This document shows, one piece after another, positions 1 through 11,285 of a stretch of 64,000 nt of DNA (the first letter of the stretch is position 1; every line of letters starts with the position of its first letter). The stretch lies in contig NC_051071.1 of NCBI RefSeq assembly GCF_004664715.2, positions 8,931,410 to 8,995,409 on the forward strand, read 5' to 3'. Source of the stretch: Peromyscus leucopus (Eukaryota > Chordata > Mammalia > Rodentia > Cricetidae). The position numbers and the translations under genes were made by a program. Below the pieces are notes generated by a model, which was not told the origin of the DNA, searched no databases, and was given only the letters and a program-made list of their open reading frames with translations.

Positions 1-743
1 AATATCCACCACAATAGCAGCTTTCCAACCGTGATGCTCAATGCTTTCTAGCCATGAAGCAAGCTGCTTGTCAATATATGAATGGCTCTTTGAGACACAA
101 AAGTGGAGTCCAGATGATTAAATGAGGATAGACATCCACCATCTTCCCTGGTAGCCTTCATGTGATACTGCATGCTGAGATGCTTTGGTTTTAAAATGTT
201 TTCAAATTGGTATAAGTACTATTATATTAAATATTTTGGGTATAATGGAAGTATCCAAATAACCAGTTTTACAATTTTCTTGAAATTTCTTTATCATTAG
301 GATTTAAACACTTTTAATACAAGCCACAGCTTTTGCAAATTAAATAGAGAAGGTTTTCCTATTTGCTTCACAACTTTAGCATAACGGTAATTATTTTTTT
401 TTTTGAGAAGGGGAAGTATGAAAAGAATTTGAAGAATGGAATATTTTGCTTCATGTTATTTTGTTGGGCTGTGTTTTGTTTTTCAACTTTTTTTTTTGTC
501 CTGAAAGTGTGTATTTCTAAAAATTTGCTGAGGTAGATGAAATAAGCCCTCTCCAAGTTCTATAAATAGAATGTGAAAGTCTTTGTGACTGGAGAGGTAA
601 GACGAAGGATGGGTGAAGCCTGAGAATGGGATCAGGTTATGAAATTACGTTAAGGGCTAAGGAAGAAGAGTGTGGGTGAGAGCCATGAGCTGTCTTCTGT
701 CTTCTTCTAAGGTCTTTTTCCTTCTTAAAATTAACTTGTTAAC
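1..743. other. Unique non-coding DNA, no gene seen
   Basis: AT-rich sequence with short T runs near 390-405 and 489-498. I recognise no interspersed repeat, exon or RNA gene. The one short minus-strand open frame here (about 62 codons) is lysine/phenylalanine-rich because of the T runs and looks like chance. Confidence 0.5.
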
Positions 744-832
744 AGGCCCGATTGCACAAGCCTATAATCCCAGCATTCACCAAAAAGAGGCAGGTCCATC
801 TCTGAGTTTTAGACTAATCTGGTCAATTTAAC
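744..832 (+). mobile_element. Diverged B1-type SINE fragment
   Basis: The order is that of a 7SL-derived B1 SINE: a GC-poor version of the 5' end, then 'cctataatcccagcattc', then 'gaggcaggtccatctctgag', then 'ctaatctggtc'. B1 elements are rodent-specific and come from 7SL RNA. The copy has many substitutions and no clear A tail, so it is old. The plus orientation follows from the order of the A-box-like and right-hand segments. Confidence 0.7.
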
Positions 833-1490
833 AAATTCTATTCTTTCTTATTAATATTCTCATCACCTTCTTATGTAAGAAAATTTCTTTTTATTTCAAT
901 GCCAAGAACAGAACAAACATCAATGCTCCTGTGAAGATTCTTCTGGCCATGCAGCACTCCTATGCTGGAACCGCAGAGATACTCCTACCACTGTACTGCT
1001 ACAGTGTGCTCTGTGCTTAGAACTATGTCTTGAACAGAGTGTGTGCTCTGTTTGTGTGTGTTCTAGAGCTCTGGGAGGAAATGCCTAGTCAGTGTAATCT
1101 GCATTGTGGGTGGGCCTGGAACCAAAGAAAAAAATCCAGGGCAGGGAAGTGTTCTTGGAACTATGAACCTCACCTTTTGGAGACTATCTGTAAACAACTA
1201 TCTGTAAACAACTATCTGGCACTCTCAAAACAATATAAGACTAGATGCCATTATCACAAAATCAACAGGGTAAGATCTTGTATTTAGAAAATAAACAACC
1301 AAAAAGGAAGAACACGACAGAGACACTTTTCCTGGGAACTGAGTCTTAATTTGGGCCCATGAGCCTCCAACATTAAGTTCTCCCTTCTTGCCAAGAAATC
1401 TAGATGGAAGTGGAAAACTGTGGAGACGTAGGATTCACCAGCATGGTTCTGACTCTGCTTATCCATAAGGCAAAATGTTCCTAGTTTCTT

Positions 1491-1494
<4 letters not shown>
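833..1494. other. Unique non-coding DNA with a short 14-bp tandem repeat
   Basis: No gene or interspersed repeat is recognised. At 1183-1218 the unit 'actatctgtaaaca' occurs twice in full and then partly a third time, a small tandem duplication. The 85-codon plus-strand frame across 1030-1287 shows no family signature and includes this repeat, so I treat it as chance. Confidence 0.5.

Positions 1495-1552
<58 letters not shown>
1495..1552. repeat. (GA)n microsatellite
   Basis: About 29 uninterrupted GA units. Such long GA tracts are typical of rodent genomes. The minus-strand frame through it reads alternating Leu-Ser and is an artefact of the repeat. A weaker CA-rich stretch follows at about 1590-1612. 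Confidence 0.97.
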
Positions 1553-1556
<4 letters not shown>

Positions 1557-1673
1557 AGAAATAAACAGGGAATTTTGTGCATATATGCATGCAGCACACA
1601 CACAAACACACATTTTCATGGTGCATATATTTTCTAAATGTATTTAATATATTTTATACATATGTATGTATAT

Positions 1674-2003
1674 GCAGTGGATCAAATATTTATGTTTCCC
1701 TCAATTCCTATGTTGAAACTCTAATCTCAATAAGATAGTATTTGGTTATGAGGCCTTTGAAAGGTGAGTAGGTAATATGGGTAGAGCACTGATGAAAGTG
1801 ATTAGTGCCATTATAAGAGGAGACCAGAACACTAGCTAGCTGTTTTTTATCCTCTGATGACACAGTAAGAAGATGACTATTTCTACCTGAAGAAGATAGC
1901 CCTGAGATGTCCCGATTTCTTACTTTCAGCCTATAGAACTATGGGAAGTATTTGTTGGTCATTTGGTTTATACTCTTTATGGCAGTCCAATCTAGCTAAG
2001 ACA
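1674..2003 (+). mobile_element. MLT1-type LTR (ERVL-MaLR), old and diverged
   Basis: The string of landmarks matches the MLT1 LTR family of mammal-wide MaLR elements: 'tatgttgaaactctaatctc', 'tttggttatgaggcctttga', 'attagtgccattataagagg', 'gacacagtaagaag' and, at the 3' end, 'cagcctatagaactatggga' leading to 'ctagctaagaca'. The copy spans most of an LTR in plus orientation with many substitutions, as expected of an insertion predating the rodents. Internal MaLR sequence is not seen, so it is probably a solo LTR. A CT/GT microsatellite has grown directly behind its 3' end. Confidence 0.75.
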
Positions 2004-2006
2004 ACA

Positions 2007-2121
<115 letters not shown>

Positions 2122-3158
2122 TGTTTATGTGCAAAATGCCTTTTTGTTTGCTTAATGAAACTATATACATTTTACTAATTTGGGGAGATTCTGTAGTGCC
2201 TCAAAAAGAGTGATGTAGGTCTGTCGGCTGTTAGGACTACACCCAAGAACTTAACTGTAACTGTAGTGTACCTGTGGTGGGGCTGCATCTACTGACTTCA
2301 ATAACAAGTTTTTTGCTTTTGAATATTTTTGGAAATCAACTTGACATAGTATTCTTGATCACAATGTTCTCCACAGGGGACAAAAGAATCTGCACACATG
2401 TATAGTAAATGTCTTCCTACCTGACTCAGGTGGGAATGAGAATTGTTCACATTATTGGAAAAGTTAATAAACTCTAGTCATAAAAATAAATTAAAATTTG
2501 ATGATAGGTCCAATGATGGAGAATTTATCTGGTGTTCCTTCATGGAATATGCAAATGATCTAGTATTGTGATTATCAGTTTCAATTTCTTTAAAGTGAAA
2601 TAAAAATTAGAGACATCTCTGAATAAATCTGAAAGGAAATCCTTTTATTAGTTCTTTAAATTTAATTCACGATGATGTATGGTAGCTTTTTGAAAAGCTG
2701 GGGGAACCCTGCCGTTGTGTTGTGTATGTACCTGTTTACACATGTGTCCATGTCTGTCTATATATCTGGTTGTATCGGGGTCCTAAGCTTTGAGTAGATT
2801 TTCAGAGAATGATAAGTCTTTCCTTTAACTTATGGTCCTTTAAGAGAGCTCATACTCATGTAATATATTTGAATTATAAAATACTTACAATGAATTATTA
2901 TTTAATATCTACAACTTGTTCAAATGATAAGGCCTTTGGGAAAAAAGCACAGTCAATAAGATATTTGGAAAAATAGTCTTTTAATGACTCCTTTCATTTC
3001 AGAGTCCAAGTTTAATGAAAAATATTCTTAAGTTCTTCTGGAAGTATTTTACCATCCTTTATGATCTCTATATTTGGATGATGACAAATTCTGTTCTAGC
3101 ACTCAAAATTATAGTTTTTCAGACACACTCTAACTTTTTTTAGTACAAAAATTATTTA
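2122..3158. other. Unique AT-rich non-coding DNA
   Basis: I see no gene. GT-rich, microsatellite-like but interrupted sequence lies at about 2714-2765. The rest is AT-rich with short T and A runs and no recognised interspersed repeat. Confidence 0.45.
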
Positions 3159-3352
3159 TATTTTAATGTTTTATTTATGCATTTCTGTGTGGGTATGCTG
3201 TGTTGAGAAGGTGCCCTTACAGGCTGGAGCCCCTGGAGGTGGAGTTACACTTATTTCTGAGCCGCTGGATGTGAGTGCTGGAAACTGAACTTAGGTCCTC
3301 TCTAAGAGAAATACAGGCTCTTACCCAAGAGCTGAGCCATTGTTCTAGCCCC
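3159..3352 (-). mobile_element. B2/B3-type tRNA-derived SINE
   Basis: Read on the minus strand, the element starts with a tRNA-like head (the complement of 'gagctgagccattgttctag') and runs through the complement of 'gtgctggaaactgaacttag' to an A/T-rich tail near 3160. This is the layout of rodent B2/B3 SINEs, whose head contains pol III A and B boxes. Divergence is considerable, so the B3 branch is more likely than young B2. Confidence 0.75.
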
Positions 3353-4349
3353 TCCAGAGATTGGGGTGAGCATGGGTCCAGGTCTTACACTATTTCTCAG
3401 AATGCACTCTATTTTGGTAGCATTTTGCATACAAAGAATAAATGTTTCCAAATTTTGAGCAGGTTCTTCATAAAATTCTGTATTTTTGCTCCTGATAACA
3501 TATGTTATGAAGTGACTAAGGGTCTTTATTAAAGTGTCTTCTAAATCCCAGGACCTTCTTTTGACAACGTTTGTACATCTCATTTAAGGAATATGCATTC
3601 ACTGTAAAATAGGGCCCCAAACTGGATCCCAATATCCACACGGTTCCTCACTGTATTTTGGATCAGAGATATTTAATACAGACCTAATAATTACCCTATG
3701 ATATGGAACAGAAAGAATGGTAGTTGTTTTATCCCCGTGGCTCAGAATTTCCTTGGAGATGTTTATGAGACTAATCCTTACTGATGTGACATAAATGGAA
3801 ATGAAATGTCACTTCCAGTTCAAGGCAGGTAAAATGGTTAGCTTCCTCCAGCCTTGCTTTCCTGTATGCCTTTTTACTTCCCTTCCTTATTCTCTCCCTT
3901 TCTCCATTTGTGTATTAGAAAGATGGAAAATTACAAGATAAAAGTAACATCAGTTCCTGAGTCCCCTGAGAGAACTGTCCAAACCGCAAAGGGTATGTGT
4001 GTGTGGGGTGGGGAGAGGTGGGGAGAGAGACATAAATCTGTGTTGATATGTGATGATTGGTGTATGTCAGGGCTTATTTGTTGCTACAATGTGTATTAGC
4101 TTAATGATGCAGTGATTCATTGTAGTTAAGGAACCAGAATTTCAGGTCACTATGATTTTTATATTGAGCATGTTTCTGTAAAGTATTATTACAATGCTAC
4201 TGAAGCAAAATAATGATGAACAGGAATCCATTTTTGCACCTGCAAATACTTGCTGTGCATACACATGATCCAAGAAGAAATAAAAATACAGCAATAGGGC
4301 AAACCCCAGCAGTGCTGGCTCTGACACTCTGCTGCCCACCTCCTTAGCT
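3353..4349. other. Unique non-coding DNA
   Basis: No gene, RNA or interspersed repeat is recognised. A purine/GT-rich patch lies at about 3992-4030. Open frames on both strands are below 95 codons and lack any family signature. Confidence 0.45.
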
Positions 4350-4560
4350 CCTGGCATTTATTAGAAGCCCACCAGCTCCTAAGTACTGTCTAAAATCTTT
4401 ATTTGCAGGATATAAGCTAATCCTAGCAATAGCACTGTAAGGTAGGTAGTATGAATTTCCACATTCTACAGATCAGAAAAACCAAGACCAAAATGGTAAC
4501 CTACCAAAAGTCACATGGCAGGTGAGTCTCCAGGAGGAAGAAGGAAGCCTGTGGAGCTGC
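4350..4560 (+). mobile_element. MIR SINE
   Basis: The central MIR landmarks are in order: 'ggcatttatta', 'ctaatcctagcaatagcact', 'gtaaggtaggtagtatgaat', 'acattctacagatcag', then 'aaaagtcacatggcaggtga'. This is the ancient mammal-wide tRNA-derived SINE with its conserved core. Plus orientation, diverged but nearly full length. Confidence 0.82.
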
Positions 4561-7400
4561 CCAAGCATCCCCATGCTTACCTCTGCTTTACGTTACATAA
4601 GCCAAATGAAGCTCACAATTGTGGACATGTAAATATATAAGCATAGTGATGGACATTGAGCCAGAACTTAAAAAAGAATCTTGTTTTATATCCTAGTGTA
4701 CAGTTCCAATGTTTCTCTCTTCGGTGTCTGGATTAGTAAAGTTTTTGACTCTAAGGATCTATAGTCAAGTTCAGGTAACAGTTCTCTGTCTTTTACTTGT
4801 CCCCTTCTCCCTTGTTCCAGAATTTTAGTGGTCCTTTGAAATTGGAGGTAGCAAATATTGAGAGCTCTTTTGAAGAGAAGGCTGTGTGTATGCTATACCC
4901 CAGGCCAGAGAAAACACCCCAAGACTAGGAAGCCTAGCAGTCTTCAGAACCCATTTTCAGCATGAGTGTGTCCTTCACCTTGCCTGCAGCTTCTTCTGTC
5001 TTTGATTTCTCTTTAGATCACACCACTTCACAAACTGAAAACCTGTGCCCACAGTGTCTCAAAGACATCCCTTTGGCAGCTAGGCAGCTTTCCCGCTGTC
5101 CCTACCACACATCTCTCTCACTCCTCCTACGCTTCCTCTTCCATATCCTGAAGAATTTAGACACCGAGGTTAGACAGACATGGATCTGCATGCAACCTAG
5201 ACCAATCAATAGAGAACTGTTTCTGCCAAACTGAATCTCTCCCTGCCCCATATCTCTCAACTATGAACTAAGAATAACCACACCGACTTAGCACAACTTG
5301 TCTCATATCAGATTCTCAATAAATGGTGGCTTTCTTCACCTTTGAGTTTCTATCCATCTGCACACTTACCATGTTTCAAAGCCTGGCTTTAACTCCATCT
5401 GCTCCTTGGAGCTTTGTCTTAGGAATCCAACCCACATTCTGTTATCTATTCTCAAATTGTTTCTGCACTCATTTTCCTGTACTCTACAAATCACCCTTCA
5501 TTATAACTGACAAATAGGCTGACATCCATAATGAAATCTTGTTTAGTCATTCTTTTGTTGGGCTTGACGTCCCCACTGGTGTATACATTGACTGTGTAAG
5601 AAGGCCTTTCTCTGTGTTCCTGATTTGCCTAGACAGAGACAGCCAACATGTATTCCTTTAAATTGATTACCAACTTTTGTCTTTGCTACAAACCAGAATG
5701 AGAAAAGGGTGGCAACCCAATTCAACAATTGCTTAAGTCTTTTCTGTCAGGGGTTGTATGTGGAGATGTAGGGAACCTCAGGTAAGGAAGACGCTGATTC
5801 AGAAATGAAAGGAGCGTAGCTGGCTGTTCGTGTGCAGAATAAAAACACAGCATCTCCAGAACATGCGGAAGCTGCGCTCCTTCTGGCTTGGAAAATGAGA
5901 AAGCATAAATAGCATGGCTTCTGCTACAGTGGACACTGTCCACTGAATTTTGCCTACCTCTATTTCAAATATCTCCTCTTGAAACACAAGTGAAAAACTA
6001 CCAAGCTCCCCTGGAAATGTGTAGTTGTGTGTCATCTATGGATGCTTTAGCAGACTATCCCCTCTCTCGGGACCATTTGTATTCCAGGGATTCATTTTGA
6101 GGGTCTCAAGTAACATGGACTTCCCTTTATGAGACATTTTTCTTTTAAAATTAACTCTGATGATGTCAGTATATTTGCATAAAAATTTGGATATAGAAGT
6201 GTTTTGGTTTTTAAAAGCTAACAGATGCATGGGGCGGAGAGTGAGGATCACTCTTTAATAACTCCTGTGGCCATTGCAGCATGGCTCTCCAACATGGCTC
6301 TGTGAATGTCTGCTCCCTTGTCGCCTCCATCGCCCCTGTCTGGTATGTTTCACTACCATTCACATGACACATTCTTTTTCCAAAGAACATAAATCTTTTT
6401 TCCCATCTTAACAAAAGGTGCTTGCTGTAATTGTGCACCAACAACTGCAGCGTATTTTACTGATCTTTCCCCCTTAAAACGTCACTAAAAAATAGTAGAG
6501 ATTCAATTAGATTCTGCTATCTTCTTCCTGCAAATATGATTTTCTTTCCTTTGAAAATAAACTCTACCTTCTCCATTTTTTATTGATTTAAAAGGGGAAA
6601 TATTTGAAAAGAGTTGTAATTAAACTTATTGACTTGAATAAAATAATCTACCATGAATCTTTTAACAAAGTTGGTGTCTATAATAAACTTTGCTTTTATA
6701 TAGCCCTTCATGTCATCCCAGATCTTTTAATAGTTTTACTGAGGAACCAAAATAATCAGAGATTTTTTGTGAGTCTAATTAGCATAAATGTTCTGAACAG
6801 TTTGAAAACATCTAGAGTTTAAACCTTTCTGTAGCCTTCTTTATCTTACTGTTTTCCTCTCTTTGGGGTCAGTGGACACAAGTCCCATCACCCTGTTTGC
6901 CACCCTCAGGTGAAGTGCTGCTGCTGCTGCTGCAGATCTACATGCTTATCTCACTCAACCCCTTAGAAACTTCACCTACATGTTCAGCTTCTCCAGTCAG
7001 CAGCTTCTCCACTCTGTAGAGTTAAGAATTATGACTGTAAGCCAAGAGGGTTCTGGATTGAAGAAGTTTATGACTTGAAGATGTAGATAATAAACATGAA
7101 AATTAGGGCTACCTTCTCTCTTGAATGCTATGTGTCTTCCTGACCACCCACAAAAATCTGCTTAAAGGCAACTTAAAGGACTATAGATTTATTTGGATTT
7201 TTTAATCTCACTGTTCCAATATGTCTTCATAGTTCAGGCATATTTAAGTGAGGCAGTATAATTCTTTAAAAAAATTAGCTTATGTACTTTAAAAAAATCA
7301 ATTCTGTTTGCAAATACTTTAACTTTTCTATAATTTCACTTTGTAAGAAAAAAAAAGAAGGTAACTCAAGGGCTGGATGACAAGTGTTTTAAGTATGTGT
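4561..7400. other. Unique non-coding DNA, about 2.8 kb
   Basis: No gene or interspersed repeat that I can name. Open frames (for example 90 codons at 4962-5234 on plus, 77 codons at 6211-6444 on minus) overlap one another on both strands and show no domain or codon pattern suggesting a gene. A short (CTG)n tract sits at 6917-6932. Confidence 0.45.
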
Positions 7401-7402
7401 AA

Positions 7403-7556
7403 TGCCAAAAACACATGTGCAAGCATGGCTTTGTCCTGGTGCTCAGGAGGCAGAAGCAGAGGCAGGAGGATTGCTGCTTGTTTGGGGCAAGCCTGTTCTA
7501 CAGAATAAGTTCCAGGCTAGGTGCTGGGGACTTGACTAAAACAAACAAAAACAAAA
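7403..7556 (+). mobile_element. B1-derived SINE (B1 or B4-type)
   Basis: The plus strand carries 'gcatggctttgtcctggtgc', 'caggaggcagaagcagaggc', 'gcctgttctacagaataagt', 'tccaggctag' and an A-rich tail of AAACA units. The order matches the right part of B1/B4-type rodent SINEs. The 5' part is weak, so the left boundary is uncertain. Confidence 0.65.
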
Positions 7557-10062
7557 TAGATAGCTATTTGTAGGGAATGCACTACCCAAAATAAAAGAAC
7601 AATAGTATTGAAATGGATTTAATATGTTTGACCATGTTACCCTTTTTCCTCTTAGTTTTAGTGTGGGAAACAGGACACTAAATTAAATCCACTGTAGTTG
7701 AGTCTTATTTATTCTATTTTCAGTTATTATTAAAAGCCAGTTAACAATTCTTGTGCCATTTATTATGACTTTTTGGTTCCTTTGAGGTGTGTAAAGTAGG
7801 AGTGTAATTCTTCTTAAGAGTCCTTGGACTTATAACAAAACCTTTTAAAGATTGTTTTAAAATTATATTGGCTTTAAACTCTATCAGCTGTAAGACATCA
7901 AGGCTTGTTGAACAAAGGCAGCCCAGGTAGAGTTTGGGTCCTTCACTAACTCAGATGATAAGAAAAGCTCCTCTTTTTACACCGAATAATAAGAATTATC
8001 AATAGGTATGTGCCACATGGCCTGAAGGATGCTTATGGGGCTCAAAAAAATGCGGGGCAATACAACTTCCCATTAGAATTTCTGATTTGTTTAGAAGAAA
8101 TGGGTCATATGCGGATAATGATTATGGTGGGGAAGACACAGCAAACCAAACTGGGAAAGGGAATGATAATTTGTGTGGAGTTGTCAGAAAAAAACAGATA
8201 TTGTGGAGGAAAGAGAAGGAAGTGTCGGGAAGAAAGATGATGAGACCGTGAGACGGAGGCAGAGGAGTGAAGGGGAACTGCAGTCAGCCCCAGTGAAGGG
8301 CATAGGCGTGGGCTGTCATGGAAAGGAGGATGCTCAAAGCCCTAGAGTGAAGAAGAGAAGTAAGCTTGGAATATTCATTTCTGACCTCTGCTTCTTCATC
8401 TCCAAATCACTGTAATTGTGCCTACCTTAAATGTCTTAGAGAACAGTTGATACCAGAGGAAATGGCACTTGTTGGAGTGCCTTATACCTGACAAATTGCG
8501 GTTTCATTGTTGTATCTGTCCTTCTACATGGAACTGTGTACATTGATGCCAGTTTGCAAAAAATCAGGAGGCCTTTGCTAGGAGAGAGCAGCTTCAGTTT
8601 GCTTCAGGAAGTAGAAGCAAAACCAGGAGAATTTATGAAGATCATTTAAAGTTAAAGAGTGTTTCCTGACATTATCACATGTGCTCATTGTGGAGGATGA
8701 CGGGTGGAGACGGCAGACACGGGCTACCATCTGAACTTTCCTCTACAGAGATCCATCATTGTGCCAAACCTACATTTTTAATACTCACCACAGTATTACC
8801 CCTTTACACCAAATCTTGAATAATAACCTCTCAAAGACTGAGCCTACTGAGAAACAAATCAAAAAATTTAAGTAACATAAAGATACCTGCATGGAAATAT
8901 TCTTAAGCTTCTTCTCAGGAAGCAACATAGTCAAAATGGTATTTTAGTAATTTTTTGTTGAAGATGTAAAGAATAATATCATTGAGAAGTGGAGCAGATG
9001 GCTGCTTCTTCAATAACTGAGGGATGTTTTGTTCCCAAGATACCTTTTCCAAATTGCAGCACCATGAATGAATTTTGTCCAGTGGGTGGGTAGCACACAG
9101 GTTTTGTTTGTGGACCACGCTCTTCAGTTCTTTCCCTCCCAAGTCTTTTTCTCTGCTGTAGTTTGGAGTTCTGTGGTTGAGAAGGCAGATACAGATGAAA
9201 GCAAGTAGGATATGTGAATCACTGAGGATCTACAGAGACATTACCAGAACTCTAGTACTCTGAGCATAAGATGAGCAATTATCTTTAGCCAACTCTTCTA
9301 CTCATTCTTAGAGATCGCCCTAAGTCCTGATCAAGCCCAGGGAAATCTAAATGTGAAATGAAATAGCCTTAGAATTGGAAATGTTTCCTTCATCATTCTT
9401 CAGTAATGTTCCTTTCAAGTTCTTTTCTATCCCAAGAATACTGAAAATTGAAAGCGACTAAAATCCATTTTTTTTCAATTGTTTCAAGATTGTACACCAA
9501 ACTCATAGAAACCGAGAAAGCAAACATGCTGATAACTCAACTAAAATGATGGTTTCGTCCACAAGGTTGTGTCCAGGAGGAGAAACAGAAATGCTGGACA
9601 GTATCCATTGGATTTTCCACCGCAGCCATCCCAGGTCCAGGTTCTGCCCTGATGACACAGGACTCTACTCCCTTGTCACCTGTGGTCTTCCTCACTGTGT
9701 CTTCTCGATAGAGAGAGGCACTTCAGTTGTTCCCAGTAGGAGTTTACATGCCAATACCTTGAGGAAGCTCTAGCCTAGAGCTAAACACATTTTATTAGAA
9801 AGAATGTCAGCAGTTGGCTGTGCTCTATTCATGTTACTTAAATTTTGTTGTCTCTCAAGGGCAGTGTAATTAAAGCACATGTGTGTCCTCTTAAATTAAC
9901 AGCGTGGCTACTGTAGACATAGCAAGTTCTAGCAAGAGACCCTAATGACCCATAGATTTAGTAATTATCATGAAGCCTGTGGGAATGTTTAGCCAGAAAG
10001 GGTTTCTGAATGGTTACTTTACTCTAACTGAACCAGGAAAGATTTTAGCCAAAATTATAATG
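7557..10062. other. Unique non-coding DNA, about 2.5 kb
   Basis: No gene or named repeat. 8150-8280 is purine-rich and gives two overlapping Lys/Arg/Glu-rich frames (76 and 80 codons) in different phases, the usual mark of composition rather than coding. Confidence 0.45.
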
Positions 10063-10166
10063 ATCCCTCCCTCCTTCCCTCTGTCCCTCTTTCCTTCTCC
10101 TGCCTTGCCTCCCTCCCTCTCTCCTTTCCTTCCCCTGACTTTCTTTCTCTGTCTTTCCTTCTCTAA
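10063..10166. repeat. Pyrimidine-rich low-complexity tract
   Basis: About 100 bp made almost only of C and T in irregular CCCT/CCTT patterns on the plus strand. It could adopt triplex structures in principle, but the interruptions make this weak. Confidence 0.85.
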
Positions 10167-10594
10167 CTTTAGAGACCAACATAGAATTTTAGTACAATAA
10201 TCAGTGTAACAAGTAAGAGACGTTTTGCTGTTTCATTGCTAACATTCTAAAGATCAAATGCCCCAAACTGTTTTGATAGAATTTGGGGGTTAACTTTTAT
10301 GTCTTAATTTAATGAGGGGTGTGGTACACAACTCCAGAAAATTGTAGAAAGGTAATGACAGTTGGCAAAGTAAAAGGAAACGTTTAAACTTAGAAAGTGG
10401 AACATTATGTGGAGAGAGAGAACAGTGGACAGAGGGCAGTGCTAAGTATGTCTGGCAAACAGCAGAGAGTGATACAGACTTTCTTTGAATATGTGTGCTT
10501 GCAAAGGTTATTCCACTTCAAAAAATGCAACATTATTGCTATTCTTAATTCATTCCTCCCTCCACCTGCCTACCCCCCTCTCTGTAACACAAAT

Positions 10595-10946
10595 TCTAAA
10601 TGGTCTTTTAATAAATCCCTGGAGCCTGATATTGGGGTGAATGCTGAAAGATCAGAGAGACAAAGGAACAAGTCATCTTTAACCTCTAGGACTCCTCAGC
10701 CTGAAAAGCTTTCCTCAGCTGAATGACTTTAGTTTCTTTATCCTCAAACCTTATATACCTTTCTCCGCCTACTCATATCATTTCCTGTCTCAACTTTCCT
10801 AGTGCTGGGATTAAAGGTGTGTGACTCCCAAGAATTGGGATTAAAGGTGTGTGCCACCACTGCCTGGCATCTATGTTTAATCTAGTGGCCTGTTCTGTTT
10901 TCTGAACTTCAGACAACTTTTATCAGGGTACACAATATGTCACCAC
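10595..10946 (-). mobile_element. Composite cricetid-type repeat (LTR-like) carrying B1-derived units
   Basis: The segment combines 'gatattggggtgaatgctga', 'aagatcagagagaca', 'ccttatatacctttctc', then two nearby copies of a B1-derived motif containing 'gggattaaaggtgtgtg' (about 10806 and 10840), then 'ctatgtttaatctagtggcc' and 'gtacacaatatgtcacca'. I recognise this arrangement from hamster and vole genomes as an interspersed repeat with B1 sequence built in; whether it is an LTR is uncertain. The B1 motifs are in minus orientation, and the strand given follows them. Confidence 0.55.
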
Positions 10947-10949
10947 CTC

Positions 10950-11285
10950 TCTTCCCCCTCCCTCTCCCTGCTCCACACCCCGCCCCCAGTCTCTCTCTGT
11001 ACCATAGCATATATTTAGAGGTCAGAGGACAACTCAGGGGTCTGAGTCCTCAGTTTCCATCTTTCCATCTTGCTTGAAAGAAAGTCGTGTCTACTGCTGT
11101 GTTTGCCAGGTACACTGGCCTGCTAGCTTACTGGTCTGCTGCCTCTGCCTTTTGTCTCCCCAGAGGGGCACTGGGATTAGAGATGCTTGCTTCTGTGCCA
11201 GACTTTACTTGGTTCTGGAGATGCAAACTTATGTCTTCATGCTTGCATGGCAGATGCTTTTGTCACTGAGCCATCTCTCCAGGCC
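10950..11285 (-). mobile_element. B4-type / tRNA-headed composite SINE
   Basis: On the minus strand a tRNA-like head (complement of 'tcactgagccatctctccag') is followed by the complement of 'gttctggagatgcaaactta' and of a B1-like part ('gggcactgggattagagatg'), then a T/C-rich end. This is the plan of rodent B4-type SINEs, which fuse tRNA-like and B1-like parts. The two short frames at 11074-11397 lie inside it and are not genes. Confidence 0.6.
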
